Below, in pieces: positions 32,715-42,468 of a stretch of 64,000 nt of DNA. The notes below the pieces were generated by a model, which saw only the letters and a program-made list of their open reading frames with translations, was not told the DNA's origin and did not search any database. A program made the translations under genes and the position numbers. Numbering within the stretch: the stretch's first letter is position 1; the number at the start of each line of letters is the position of its first letter. This DNA comes from Fusobacterium sp. FSA-380-WT-3A (lineage in GTDB: Bacteria; Fusobacteriota; Fusobacteriia; Fusobacteriales; Fusobacteriaceae): the NCBI RefSeq assembly GCF_012843705.1, contig NZ_JABAFQ010000009.1, positions 1 to 64,000 of the forward strand, given 5' to 3'.

Positions 32715-33577
32715 CAATTCCACCTATTTTTTTCAAAAATAAATACTAAAATTAAAAATACTATAGACAATAGCATATTAAAAAATATTTTTTTCTGAAA
32801 TTTTTCCTTTTTTTCAAAAAATATCAATTTTCCATTATAATTTCTTGCTTCCATTGCCTCATAAAAAGCCATACTCTTTCTAAAAGAAATAAAAAAAATA
32901 TTAGAAATTATTTTTCCAAAAGAGTTTAAAGATAAATTATAATTTATAAAACCAAGTCTTGATTCCATAGCTACTCTCATTTCATAATAAGTATTTAATA
33001 ATATAAAAATATATCTATAAGTTAAATACATTATTTCTATTATAATATTTGGTATTTTTATTTTTCTTAAAACTTTTATTATTTCTTCAATAGAAGTTGA
33101 ATATATAAGCATATACATTGAACTAATGCCACTTATGACTCTAAAAAAGATTTCAGTACTTTCATATAATTTTTCTTTTGTAAAATATATATAATTATTA
33201 AGAAAATAAAAATTATAATCTCCTATTTTATATTTTGAGATATTAATATTTATAACAATTATTGTAAAAATTAAAAATAAAAAGGGAATTTTCCAAGAAT
33301 CTATATATCGTTTTATAGGAATTTTTCCAAGATATATTGTTATATAATTGGTAATTAAAAATATAAAAAGTGATACTAGAATATTATTTAAACCAACAGA
33401 TAAAAATATTAATATTATTGGATAAAAAACTTTTAAGTATGAATTCCAATCTCTTATTTGAGATTTATAACTATAATATTCAAAATATTTTTCTCTTTTA
33501 TCTACAGAATAATTATTTTTTCTTTTTAATATAAAATATAGAAAAAATATTGTAAAAAATATTATTAATAACTTCAT
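32714..33577 (-). CDS. cbiQ: Cobalt ECF transporter transmembrane subunit CbiQ
   Basis: CbiQ couples the ATPase to CbiM. The 287-residue protein has about five to six hydrophobic helices and near the C-terminus the coupling-helix region AMESRLGFINYN and SMAFYEAMEARNYNG, the latter holding the family's E-A-[RM]-G/N-Y-x-G motif. The sequence is more divergent than its partners but its place is certain. Start taken at the ATG at 33577 after AGGAG; the frame extends upstream through the riboswitch terminator to 33622 and that part is unlikely to be translated. First gene of the operon. Confidence 0.88.
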   Translation of the reverse strand: MKLLIIFFTIFFLYFILKRKNNYSVDKREKYFEYYSYKSQIRDWNSYLKVFYPIILIFLSVGLNNILVSLFIFLITNYITIYLGKIPIKRYIDSWKIPFLFLIFTIIVININISKYKIGDYNFYFLNNYIYFTKEKLYESTEIFFRVISGISSMYMLIYSTSIEEIIKVLRKIKIPNIIIEIMYLTYRYIFILLNTYYEMRVAMESRLGFINYNLSLNSFGKIISNIFFISFRKSMAFYEAMEARNYNGKLIFFEKKEKFQKKIFFNMLLSIVFLILVFIFEKNRWN

Positions 33578-33586
33578 TTTTCTCCT

Positions 33587-33622
33587 AAAAAAAAGCACAC
33601 AATTCAAAAGAATTGTGTGCAC
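33587..33622 (-). terminator. Riboswitch-controlled terminator before cbiQ
   Basis: An 11-bp perfect stem (GCACACAATTC at 33595-33605, its complement at 33610-33620) with an AAAA loop and a run of eight T on the minus strand, ending just before the cbiQ ribosome binding site. Confidence 0.85.
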
Positions 33623-33775
33623 TAAAAAATCATACTAATTATTCACAGTATGCTCTCCTATATTTCCCCACCCAAAAATATAGTTTCTATTATGCGACCT
33701 GACTTATATAATTTCTTATAATCACAGTAAGGGTAAGCCTGTATCAGATTTTCACTGATTTCCACATTCTAAAGT
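33587..33775 (-). promoter_or_regulatory. Cobalamin riboswitch upstream of cbiQOMN
   Basis: Minus-strand leader of cbiQ with cobalamin riboswitch motifs: GTGGAAATCAGTGAAAATCT, a CAGGCTTACCC segment, TACTGTGATTATAAG and then AAGTCAGGTCGC, corresponding to the family pattern GGxGxxAAxCC, CCGCxACTGTAA and AAGxCAGGxxxC. A strong terminator follows, so cobalamin should stop cobalt uptake genes. The total length is short for this class. Confidence 0.78.
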
Positions 33776-33790
33776 TTTTATTATAATCTA

Positions 33791-35140
33791 TTATTTTTTA
33801 TTAGATTTTCTCCAAATTTTCATTTTTTCAGCTTCTCTTATTAACTCTTCTCTAAATTCTGGATGAGCTATATTGATTAAAGCTTCTGCTCTTTGCCAAG
33901 TAGTTTTTCCTTTTAAATTAGCTTTTCCATACTCTGTTACAACAAAATGAGTATTTGCTCTTGTATCTGTTACTATTGTTCCTTCTGTTAAAGTAGGACG
34001 AATTCTTGATTGTAATTTTCCATCTTTTGTTTTAAATGATGAAGAACAACAAATGAAACTTTTTCCTCCTTTTGATAAGTAAGCTCCCATAACAAAGTCT
34101 AATTGTCCTCCAGCTCCACTTATATGTTTTACTCCAGAAGATTCAGCATTTACTTGTCCAAATAAGTCTAAATCTACAGCATTATTGATAGATATAAAGT
34201 TATCTATTTGAGATACAACTCTTACATCATTTACATAATCTACTGGAGCTGCCATAATTTCTGGGTTATCATTTAGATAATCATATAAATCTTGTCCACC
34301 AGCTGCGAAAGCAAATGTTTGTCTATATCTGTCTATTGTTTTTTTAGAACCTGTTATTTTTCCAGCTTTTGCCATTTCAACAAAAGAGTCAACATACATT
34401 TCTGAGTGAACTCCTAAGTCTTTTAAATCTGATTTAGCTATTAATGAACCAACAGCTGTAGGCATTCCACCAATACCTAATTGAATACAACAACCATCTT
34501 GTAACTCTTCAACTATTAATTTTGCAACAGCATTATCTACATCTGTAGCTTCTCCTGGTCCTGGTAATATTGAAACATTAGGATTATCTCCTTCTACTAT
34601 CATATCAACTTGTGATATATGAATTGCATGCTCATATCCACCATGACAAACTGGTAAATTTTTATTTACTTCCACTATAACAACTTTAGCAGTTTCACAA
34701 ACTGCCATTGAATGGCTTGGACTTACACTAAAGTTAAAATATCCAAATTTATCCATTGGAGCAACTTGTAATATTGCAACATCTATTTTTTGGAATCCTT
34801 GTCTATAGAATCCTGGTACTTCAGAATATCTAATTGGAGAATAAAAAGCTTTTCCTTCTCCTACTCTTCTTCTTTCAATTCCACTTGCGTGCCAAGTATT
34901 CCATGTAAAATGATTTTCTCCACCTTCAACCTTAAATATTTCAGGTTGTTTTAATAAAACTCCTCCAAAAATATTTACATCTTCTACTTCCATTATTCTT
35001 TTAGCAAAAGCTCTATCTACTGCATCTGTAGTTGTTCCACACCAACCATAATCTACAAAATCTCCAGATTTTATAACTTTTGCTGCTTCTTCAGCTGATA
35101 CTAATTTACTTTTATATTCATTTTCAAAACTTGGTAACAA
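33791..35140 (-). CDS. Butyryl-CoA:acetate / 4-hydroxybutyrate CoA-transferase
   Basis: A family I CoA-transferase of the butyryl-CoA:acetate / 4-hydroxybutyrate group. The N-terminal part [20 protein letters not shown] and [11 protein letters not shown], the central [15 protein letters not shown], and [20 protein letters not shown], which holds the catalytic Glu, are typical; [16 protein letters not shown] sequence ([17 protein letters not shown]) follows. Overall it reads closest to butyryl-CoA:acetate CoA-transferases of gut butyrate producers, but the neighbouring dehydratase gene suggests 4-hydroxybutyrate may also be a substrate. 449 residues. Start is a TTG with GGGGGG upstream. It lies directly upstream of the cobalamin riboswitch. 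Confidence 0.88.
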   Translation of the reverse strand: MLPSFENEYKSKLVSAEEAAKVIKSGDFVDYGWCGTTTDAVDRAFAKRIMEVEDVNIFGGVLLKQPEIFKVEGGENHFTWNTWHASGIERRRVGEGKAFYSPIRYSEVPGFYRQGFQKIDVAILQVAPMDKFGYFNFSVSPSHSMAVCETAKVVIVEVNKNLPVCHGGYEHAIHISQVDMIVEGDNPNVSILPGPGEATDVDNAVAKLIVEELQDGCCIQLGIGGMPTAVGSLIAKSDLKDLGVHSEMYVDSFVEMAKAGKITGSKKTIDRYRQTFAFAAGGQDLYDYLNDNPEIMAAPVDYVNDVRVVSQIDNFISINNAVDLDLFGQVNAESSGVKHISGAGGQLDFVMGAYLSKGGKSFICCSSSFKTKDGKLQSRIRPTLTEGTIVTDTRANTHFVVTEYGKANLKGKTTWQRAEALINIAHPEFREELIREAEKMKIWRKSNKK

Positions 35141-35220
35141 AGTAATGCCCCCCTTTTTATCTTTGATATTTTTATTTTATCACAAAAGACTTAACAATAC
35201 AAGTAGACATATTTCACTTA

Positions 35221-36327
35221 TTAAAAATGTTCTTCTAGTTTTTTTCTAAACTCTTGTGAATTTAATGGTATTTCAATTTCTTTCTTTTCCCAAGAAGAAA
35301 GATAAGCACCATTTATTATATATAAAGATTTTAAAGCATCTTTTGGGGTACATAATATTTTTTTATTATTTTCTAAAGCTTCTATAAAATTATTTACAAT
35401 TCCTGCCTGTTGAATTCTATTATCACTATCATCAAAATATAGTTTAGTTTCTGTATAAGGAATTTTTCCAAATAATTCTTTTGTAGTTTTAGAATATTCT
35501 CTTTCATCTATTTCTAATTTTTTAAAAATTAATTCAGAATCATTATTTAAAATTATCTGTCCTTTACTTCCACTTATCTCCAATCTATTTGTTCCTGGAA
35601 ATTCTCTAGAAGAGGCTATAAATTGTCCTGTAGCACCATTTTCAAATTCTAATTGAATTATTACATCATTTTCTACTTCTATATTTCTTTCTTTTCCACA
35701 ATAACAAAATCCATTAACTTTGACAATATTTGGTGATATCCAAACTAATAAATCCAATTGATGAGAAGCTTGTGTCATTAAAAGTCCTCCCCCTTCTCCT
35801 TTATAACTTCCTCTCCAAGAACCAGAGTCATGATAAGCCTGTGTTCTATAAAGATTAGTTATAATCCAACAAACTCTTTTAATTTCTCCTACTTCTCCAT
35901 TTTCTATTAATTCTTTTATTTTATTAAATGCTTTACTTGTTCTTCTACAATAAAGAACTCCACTTTTTATATTTTCTTTTTTATCTAATAATTTTATAAG
36001 TGTTTCAACCTCATCAGAATACACTCCAATAGGTTTTTCTATTAATGGATGAATATTTTTTTCTACTGCTTTTATTGCCATGTTAGGATGTAAAAAATGT
36101 GGAGTACAAATCATTACCATATCTATTAAACCACTATCTAACATTTTTTCATAATCTGTAAATAAAGTAACATTCTCAAGAGAATATTTCTCACATATAT
36201 TTTTCATATGCACTTCATTCCTACTTGAAAAAGCGGCTATTTTACAATTTGTTATTTTATTTTCAACTATTAATTTTATGTATTCCTCTGCTATTGACCC
36301 TATTCCTGCTATTCCTATTCTAACCAT
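35221..36327 (-). CDS. Gfo/Idh/MocA family oxidoreductase
   Basis: A 368-residue NAD(P)-dependent oxidoreductase of the glucose-fructose oxidoreductase / inositol dehydrogenase type. Rossmann start IGIAGIGSIAEEYI, then VMICTPHFLHPNMA and the EKPIGV motif with the catalytic Lys near residue 98; the C-terminal alpha/beta domain has RGSYKGEGGGLLMTQASHQLD, where the His-x-x-Asp lies. Typical substrates are sugars, inositols or amino-sugar derivatives; nothing in the context says which. It is a single gene with its own flanking gaps. Confidence 0.88.
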   Translation of the reverse strand: MVRIGIAGIGSIAEEYIKLIVENKITNCKIAAFSSRNEVHMKNICEKYSLENVTLFTDYEKMLDSGLIDMVMICTPHFLHPNMAIKAVEKNIHPLIEKPIGVYSDEVETLIKLLDKKENIKSGVLYCRRTSKAFNKIKELIENGEVGEIKRVCWIITNLYRTQAYHDSGSWRGSYKGEGGGLLMTQASHQLDLLVWISPNIVKVNGFCYCGKERNIEVENDVIIQLEFENGATGQFIASSREFPGTNRLEISGSKGQIILNNDSELIFKKLEIDEREYSKTTKELFGKIPYTETKLYFDDSDNRIQQAGIVNNFIEALENNKKILCTPKDALKSLYIINGAYLSSWEKKEIEIPLNSQEFRKKLEEHF

Positions 36328-36505
36328 AGTTTTCCTTTCATATTTTTAACTCAGATTAAATATTTTTACATTATAACATATTTTTATCTCTAAATAAAAA
36401 TTTTATTTTAATTTTTTTTACTTATTATATTTAATCTAAATTTCTATTATTAAATATTTTATGTTATACTATATTATAATAATAAGTTATAGAGGTGAAT
36501 TTTTT

Positions 36506-37345
36506 ATGCTAAAAACTAAAACTATTGTCCTTGATAATAAGGAAAATATTGTTTACAGAGAATATGGAACTGGTAATGAAATATTAATCTTCATTCATGG
36601 AAACATTTGTTCTGGAATATTTTTTGAGCCTTTTTTAAATTATTTTAACAAAAATAAATATAGAATCTTAATACCTGATTTAAGAGGTTTTGGAGAAAGT
36701 AGTTATTTAACTAAAATTAATAGTATTTCTGATTTTTCAGATGATTTAAATGATTTTTTTTCTAAATTAAATATAAATAATTTTACTTTACTTGGCTGGT
36801 CAGCTGGTGGACCTATATGTATGAATTATTCTGCCTCTTATCCTATGAAAGTTAAAAGTTTAATACTCATTAATAGTGTTGGAGTTAATGGTTATCCTAT
36901 GTATGATGAAAATGGAAAAAAATATATATCAGTTAAAGAAATTAGTCAAGAAAAATCTCAAGTTCTACCTGTTCTAAATGCTATTAAAAATCAAGATAAA
37001 TTATTTATAAAAAATTTATGGAATAATGTAATATATATTTATAAAAAACCTAATTGTCAACAATCTGAAATAGAAGCCTTAGCTTCTTTAAAACAAAGAA
37101 ATCTTCCAGAAGTATATCTTGCTTTATCTAATTTTAATATGACTTCTACCTTATTTCCTAATATTCCATCTTTAATTATATTTGGAGATAGTGATTCTAT
37201 CATTAAAAAAGAAGATATTTTTCTTACTGCTAAATATCTAAATACAGATTATATAATAAAAATTTTAAATTGTGGCCATTCTCCTTTTCTAGATTCTCCT
37301 AATGAACTTTTTAAATATATAGATAATTTTATTAATAAATTTTAA
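36506..37345 (+). CDS. Alpha/beta hydrolase
   Basis: A 279-residue soluble hydrolase. The oxyanion-hole motif FIHGN near the N-terminus, the nucleophile elbow LLGWSAGGP (Gly-Trp-Ser-Ala-Gly) with catalytic Ser, an Asp in IFGDSDSII and the His in NCGHSPFLDSP complete the triad. No signal peptide. The frame opens 15 codons earlier, but the ATG at 36506 has AGAGGTG at proper spacing. Substrate unknown; esterase or peptidase types are possible. TATAAT-like sequences lie just upstream (near 36465-36480). Confidence 0.85.
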   Translation: MLKTKTIVLDNKENIVYREYGTGNEILIFIHGNICSGIFFEPFLNYFNKNKYRILIPDLRGFGESSYLTKINSISDFSDDLNDFFSKLNINNFTLLGWSAGGPICMNYSASYPMKVKSLILINSVGVNGYPMYDENGKKYISVKEISQEKSQVLPVLNAIKNQDKLFIKNLWNNVIYIYKKPNCQQSEIEALASLKQRNLPEVYLALSNFNMTSTLFPNIPSLIIFGDSDSIIKKEDIFLTAKYLNTDYIIKILNCGHSPFLDSPNELFKYIDNFINKF

Positions 37346-37373
37346 ATAAAAAATTATTGTTTTATATCTAATA

Positions 37374-37410
37374 AAAAAAGAAGTTATAATATTTCAATAA
37401 CTTCTTTTTT
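37374..37410. terminator. Two-way terminator
   Basis: A 14-bp perfect stem (AAAAAAGAAGTTAT at 37374-37387 with its complement at 37397-37410) has a T run on both strands and lies between two convergent genes, so it can end transcripts from both sides. Confidence 0.88.
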
Positions 37411-37415
37411 ATTCT

Positions 37416-39056
37416 TTACTTATCTAATAAATATAATTCTATAATATTAACCATATGGTCTCTTAATCTTCTGTAATAGTTTAACATATCCATATAACCA
37501 ATACTTTGTGATACAGAAATTCCTAATTTAGAAACATTTTGTAAATGTACATCCCTTGATTTTCTAAACTCTTTTAAAATTTCATTTGCTTTTTCATTAG
37601 CAATAGCAAATTTAGTTTTATTTTTAGATATATATCCTTCATTTATTAAATTATATAGCTCTACTATTCCTTTATTTAAAGTTTTTAACCTAATTCTTTC
37701 ATTTTCTGTAAGCTTTATTTCTGAATCAGCAAATCTATTTAAAACTTTACCAATTCTTACTCCATAGTCACTTATAGTTTCATATTCATCACAAATTTCT
37801 ATATTCTTTCTAGTGTCATCTTTCATTTCATCATTTATTTCAGAAGTTAATACTAGATAGTTAATATCAGTTATCTCTTTTTGATATAAATCCATTCTCT
37901 CTTCAATAACTTGTAATTTTTCTAATTTTTCTTCTGATAAAAATCTTTGTTTATTAGTATCAAAGAAATCTGTTAATATTTTTAACATCTCATTTATTTC
38001 AGAATGCATATTTAAAACTTCTTGTCTAGATTGATCTATAACAACTGATGGAGTTTTTAACATTAATTTATCTAATTGAGTTACTTTCTTTTCTACATCT
38101 CCACCATCATCTTTAACTATCTTACATAGAAACTTAGCTAACTGTCCAATAAATGGGGTAAATAATATAACGTTTATTACATTAAACATTGTATGAGCTG
38201 TTGCAATTCCCAATGTTAAATTAGAATTAGGATTTACTAAAAAGTCTAAGAATCTTAAATAATAAGGAAATATAGTAATAGCCCAACAAACACCTACTAT
38301 ATTAATTATAGAATGGGCATAAGCTGCTCTTTTTGCATTAGAATTAGCACTAAGAGAAGCTAAAAAAGCTGTAATAGTTGTTCCTACATTTTCTCCTAAT
38401 ACTAATGCTACAGCTGTTGGATAATTTATTAAACCTTGAACAGCTAAAGTAATAGTTATCCCTAAAGTTGCTGATGATGATTGAACTATTGCTGTTATTA
38501 AAGCTCCTACTATAGCTGCCTTAAAAGCTCCAAAATATGAATCAGCATTAAATAAACTAAATAAACTTACAAATTCTGGCATACTTCTAATTGGTTTTAA
38601 TCCATTACTCATTAACTCCAATCCAAAGAAAATTAACCCTAATCCCATTATTGTTAAAGCTCTTGTTTTCCATTTTTCACTTTTAGAAAACATATGAAAT
38701 ATAGCTGCTGCTCCAGCCATTGGTAGTCCATATTTTCCAATATTTAAAACAAGAATCCACCCTGTAATAGTAGTACCTATATTAGCTCCCAAAATTAACC
38801 CTAAAGCTTGTTGTAATGTTAATAAAGAAGCATTAACAAATCCTATTGCCATTACAGTACTTACTGATGATGATTGAACAAGCATTGTTACAAACATACC
38901 AACAGCTACAGCCAAAAATCTATTGGTTGTTAAAACTGTTAATATTTTTTTTAGCTTTTTACCAGCAATTTTTTGCATTCCACTAGACATATTATCCATT
39001 CCATATAGAAATAGACCAAGTCCACCTACAACTTTCATTACAATTTCTAAATACAT
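37416..39056 (-). CDS. Na/Pi cotransporter family protein
   Basis: A NptA/PNaS-type sodium-phosphate symporter. The membrane half (about 1-310) contains the duplicated signature QSSS twice (VQSSSVSTVMAIGFV and VQSSSATLGITITLA) and the two GANIGTTITGW / GENVGTTITAF motifs. The C-terminal 200 residues form a PhoU-like helical domain (about 340-546). Start taken at the ATG at 39056, which has GGGAGG just before it; a TTG at 39068 opens the frame. Likely phosphate uptake; some relatives move other anions. Single gene. Confidence 0.93.
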   Translation of the reverse strand: MYLEIVMKVVGGLGLFLYGMDNMSSGMQKIAGKKLKKILTVLTTNRFLAVAVGMFVTMLVQSSSVSTVMAIGFVNASLLTLQQALGLILGANIGTTITGWILVLNIGKYGLPMAGAAAIFHMFSKSEKWKTRALTIMGLGLIFFGLELMSNGLKPIRSMPEFVSLFSLFNADSYFGAFKAAIVGALITAIVQSSSATLGITITLAVQGLINYPTAVALVLGENVGTTITAFLASLSANSNAKRAAYAHSIINIVGVCWAITIFPYYLRFLDFLVNPNSNLTLGIATAHTMFNVINVILFTPFIGQLAKFLCKIVKDDGGDVEKKVTQLDKLMLKTPSVVIDQSRQEVLNMHSEINEMLKILTDFFDTNKQRFLSEEKLEKLQVIEERMDLYQKEITDINYLVLTSEINDEMKDDTRKNIEICDEYETISDYGVRIGKVLNRFADSEIKLTENERIRLKTLNKGIVELYNLINEGYISKNKTKFAIANEKANEILKEFRKSRDVHLQNVSKLGISVSQSIGYMDMLNYYRRLRDHMVNIIELYLLDK

Positions 39057-39131
39057 TTTTCCTCCCAAGTTATTTTTTTGTATTTATTTTAATTTTTATT
39101 AGAAATGATATTATATGATTAATTTTTTATT

Positions 39132-41789
39132 TTATCCTTTTAACTCTTTTATATTTTCTAAAATTTTATCATATTTATCTTGATATTCTTTTTGAATTCT
39201 TCTATCTCTTTCTAAAATATGTGCAGGTGCTTTTGATGTAAATTTCTCATTTGATAATTTAGCATTTATTTTCTCTAATTCTTTAGAAACTTTTTCTAAT
39301 TGAGCTTCTAGTTTTTTAACCTCAGCCTCAATATCTAAAAGTCCTGTAAGTACCATATAAACTTCTGAATCTTTTGCTACTCTAAATCCACTTTGAGTAG
39401 GTTTTTCTATATCTTTTCCATATACAATTTCTTCTAAATTACAAAGTTTTGTTATAAATTTATAATTTTCTTTTATTATATTTAATTCATTTTCATTTGA
39501 TGTTTTTATAACAACTTTAGCAAATTTAGCTGGTGAAATTCCTGCTTCTGCTCTTATATTTCTTAATGAAGATACTATTTCTTGAATATATTCAAAAGCT
39601 TTATCTACATTTTCATCAACTAATTTATCATCACATACTGGATATTTTTCTAACATAACAGTTTCTCCAGATGTTTTTATTATTTGCCAAATTTCTTCTG
39701 TTAAGAATGGCATAAATGGATGTAATAATCTCATTCCAGCTTCTAATATTGTCCATAATACATATTGAGCTGTTGTTTTAGAATCTTCATCTTCAGAATT
39801 ATATAATCTTATTTTAGCTAATTCAACATACCAGTCACAGAAATCTCCTCTTAAGAATTCATATACTGATTTTGCTGCTTCATCTAATTGGAATTTATCT
39901 AATTCTATTGCTACATTTCTACTTGTTTCATTTAATCTTGAGAATATCCACTTATCAACTAATTCATATTTTAATTTAGATTTATCCACTTTTGTTACAT
40001 CAAATCCATCTAAATTCATTATAACAAATCTTGATACATTCCAAATTTTATTAGCAAAGTTTCTTCCCATCTCTAATAATTTTTCAGAGAAATGAACGTC
40101 TTGTCCTTGAGATGTATTATAAAGCATTGTAAATCTTATAGCATCAGCTCCGTATTTTTCTATTAAATCTAATGGGTCTGGTGAATTTCCTAAAGATTTA
40201 GACATTTTTCTTCCAATTTCATCTCTAACTATTCCATGTAAATATACATTGTGGAATGGTTTATCTCCTTGAGTATATTCTCCAAACATTATCATTCTAG
40301 CAACCCAGAAGAATAATATATCTGCCCCTGTTACTAGAGTTGATGTTGGATAGAACATCTCTAATTCTTTTGTTTTTTCTGGCCAACCTAAAGTTGAGAA
40401 AGGCCATAATGCTGATGAGAACCATGTATCTAAAACATCTTTTTCTTGTTCTAATACAACTTCTTTTCCATAAAACTCTTTTGCTTGAGCATAAGCTTCT
40501 TCTTCTGTATGAGCTACAAATATTTTTTTATCTGGTCCATACCAAGCTGGTATTCTATGTCCCCACCAAATTTGTCTAGAGATACACCAATCTCTAATAT
40601 TTTCTAACCAGTTGTAGTAAACTTTTTCCCATCTCTTAGGCATAATTTTTACTTCACCATTTCTTACAACTTCAAGAGCTTTTTCAGCTAATGGTTTCAT
40701 TTTTACAAACCATTGATTTGATACTCTAGGTTCTATAGCTGTATGACATCTATAACAAGTTCCTACATTATGAGAATATGGTTCAAATTTTACTAAGTAA
40801 CCTTGCTCTTTTAAATCTTCTCCAATAACTTTTCTTGCTTCAAATCTATCTAATCCAGAATATTTTCCATATCCTTCTATTATTTTTGCATCATTAGTAA
40901 ATACATTAATTATTGGTAAATTAAATTTATTTCCTATTGCAAAGTCATTAGGGTCATGAGCTGGAGTTATTTTTAAAGCTCCTGTTCCAAATTCCATATC
41001 AACATATTTATCAGCAATGATTTCAATTTCTCTTCCCACTAATGGAAGGATTGCTTTTTTTCCAACAAATTTTTTATATCTTTCATCATCAGGATGAACA
41101 GCAATAGCAACGTCTCCAAGCATTGTTTCTGGTCTAGTTGTAGCAACTATTAAATATTCATCAGTATCTTTTATTGGATATTTAATATGCCAGAATCCAC
41201 CAGCTTGGTCTTCAAATTCTACCTCATCATCAGCTAAAGCTGTACCACATCTTGGACACCAATTTACCATATATTCACCCTGATAAATTAGTCCATCATT
41301 ATATAATTTTACAAATATATCTCTTACAGCTTTAGAAAGTCCCTCATCCATTGTAAATCTTTCTCTGTCCCAATCAAGTGAAGCTCCTAATTTTCTTAAT
41401 TGAGAAGTTATTATTCCTCCATGTTTTTCTTTCCATCTCCATGTTTCTTCAATGAATTTCTCTCTTCCTAAATCTTCTTTTTTTAATCCCTCTTCAGCTA
41501 ATTTCTTTTCAACTTTATTTTGAGTAGCTATTCCTGCATGGTCCATTCCAGGCATCCATAAAGTATTGAATCCTGACATTCTCTTATATCTTATTAAAGT
41601 GTCTTGAATACTATTATTTAAGATATGTCCCATGTGTAATATTCCTGTTACATTTGGTGGAGGAATCATTATTGAATAACTTTCTTTTCCTTCATCCATT
41701 GTAGCTGCAAAATATTTTGATTCTTCCCAGTGTTTATACCATTTTTTCTCTATTTCACTAGGAGAATATATTTTTTCTAACTCCTTCAT
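39132..41789 (-). CDS. valS: Valyl-tRNA synthetase
   Basis: Class I synthetase charging tRNA-Val, 885 residues, a normal bacterial ValRS size. The HIGH motif appears as ILHMGHILN near residue 53 and the KMSKS loop as GRKMSKSLGN near 525. An editing (CP1) domain with TTRPETMLGDVAIAVHP and a C-terminal coiled coil (about 810-885) are also visible. It is the last gene of the long run from rimP. Only 38 bases separate it from engB, so no T-box leader can precede it. Confidence 0.97.
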   Translation of the reverse strand: MKELEKIYSPSEIEKKWYKHWEESKYFAATMDEGKESYSIMIPPPNVTGILHMGHILNNSIQDTLIRYKRMSGFNTLWMPGMDHAGIATQNKVEKKLAEEGLKKEDLGREKFIEETWRWKEKHGGIITSQLRKLGASLDWDRERFTMDEGLSKAVRDIFVKLYNDGLIYQGEYMVNWCPRCGTALADDEVEFEDQAGGFWHIKYPIKDTDEYLIVATTRPETMLGDVAIAVHPDDERYKKFVGKKAILPLVGREIEIIADKYVDMEFGTGALKITPAHDPNDFAIGNKFNLPIINVFTNDAKIIEGYGKYSGLDRFEARKVIGEDLKEQGYLVKFEPYSHNVGTCYRCHTAIEPRVSNQWFVKMKPLAEKALEVVRNGEVKIMPKRWEKVYYNWLENIRDWCISRQIWWGHRIPAWYGPDKKIFVAHTEEEAYAQAKEFYGKEVVLEQEKDVLDTWFSSALWPFSTLGWPEKTKELEMFYPTSTLVTGADILFFWVARMIMFGEYTQGDKPFHNVYLHGIVRDEIGRKMSKSLGNSPDPLDLIEKYGADAIRFTMLYNTSQGQDVHFSEKLLEMGRNFANKIWNVSRFVIMNLDGFDVTKVDKSKLKYELVDKWIFSRLNETSRNVAIELDKFQLDEAAKSVYEFLRGDFCDWYVELAKIRLYNSEDEDSKTTAQYVLWTILEAGMRLLHPFMPFLTEEIWQIIKTSGETVMLEKYPVCDDKLVDENVDKAFEYIQEIVSSLRNIRAEAGISPAKFAKVVIKTSNENELNIIKENYKFITKLCNLEEIVYGKDIEKPTQSGFRVAKDSEVYMVLTGLLDIEAEVKKLEAQLEKVSKELEKINAKLSNEKFTSKAPAHILERDRRIQKEYQDKYDKILENIKELKG

Positions 41790-41827
41790 TGAAACTTTGC
41801 CTCCTATATTTTAAAATTTTAATTTAT

Positions 41828-42448
41828 TTATTCTTTTGTAGTTTCTTCTTCTGTATGTGGATTATATTCTTCTATAATTTCACCAATAAAATCTAATATT
41901 TCTTGTTTTCCACTATTTTTTAATGAAGAATGGAAAAATACATCTTCATTTGAAAATTCTAATTTTGTTCTAATATCTTTAAGACATTTAAATTTTTCAT
42001 TATTAGATACCTTATCCATTTTAGTAAAAATGATTTTATAAGGGATATTGAAGTGTTCTAGCCACTCCAACATCTCTATATCTTCACCACTAGGTACTCT
42101 TCTTATATCTAAAAGCACAAAAACAAGTTTTTTTCTATTACTTGCTAAATATCTTTCCATTGTTTGTCCCCATTCAGCCTTCATAGCTTTTGGAACTTTT
42201 GCAAAACCATAACCAGGTAAATCTACAAAAAACACATCTCTATTAATTAAAAAATAATTTATAAGTTGTGTTCTTCCTGGAGTTTTACTTGTTCTAGCAA
42301 GTTTATTTCTTCCAGTTATACTGTTTATTAAAGAAGATTTTCCTACATTTGACCTACCTACAAAGGCAAACTCTATATTTCCAATCTCTTCTGGATAATC
42401 TTTTTCATATACAGCTGACTTTACAAATTCTGCTTGTTTAATTATCAT
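41828..42448 (-). CDS. engB: Ribosome biogenesis GTPase YsxC/EngB
   Basis: An essential TrmE-Era-type GTPase that helps assemble the 50S subunit. G1 GRSNVGKSS, G2 near SKTPGRTQ, G3 DLPGYGFA and G4 TKMDK are all in place. Start chosen at the ATG at 42448, with AGGAG five bases upstream; the frame opens at 42469 inside the lon stop. The product is then 206 residues, the usual size. It follows lon, as in Bacillus (lonA-ysxC). Confidence 0.95.
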   Translation of the reverse strand: MIIKQAEFVKSAVYEKDYPEEIGNIEFAFVGRSNVGKSSLINSITGRNKLARTSKTPGRTQLINYFLINRDVFFVDLPGYGFAKVPKAMKAEWGQTMERYLASNRKKLVFVLLDIRRVPSGEDIEMLEWLEHFNIPYKIIFTKMDKVSNNEKFKCLKDIRTKLEFSNEDVFFHSSLKNSGKQEILDFIGEIIEEYNPHTEEETTKE

Positions 42449-42468
42449 CTTTTCTCCTATAATAATCA

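Noticed and set aside
41790..41827. T-box leader expected before valS
   Set aside because: Only 38 bases separate engB and valS, too short for a T-box; no specifier or T-box core is present.
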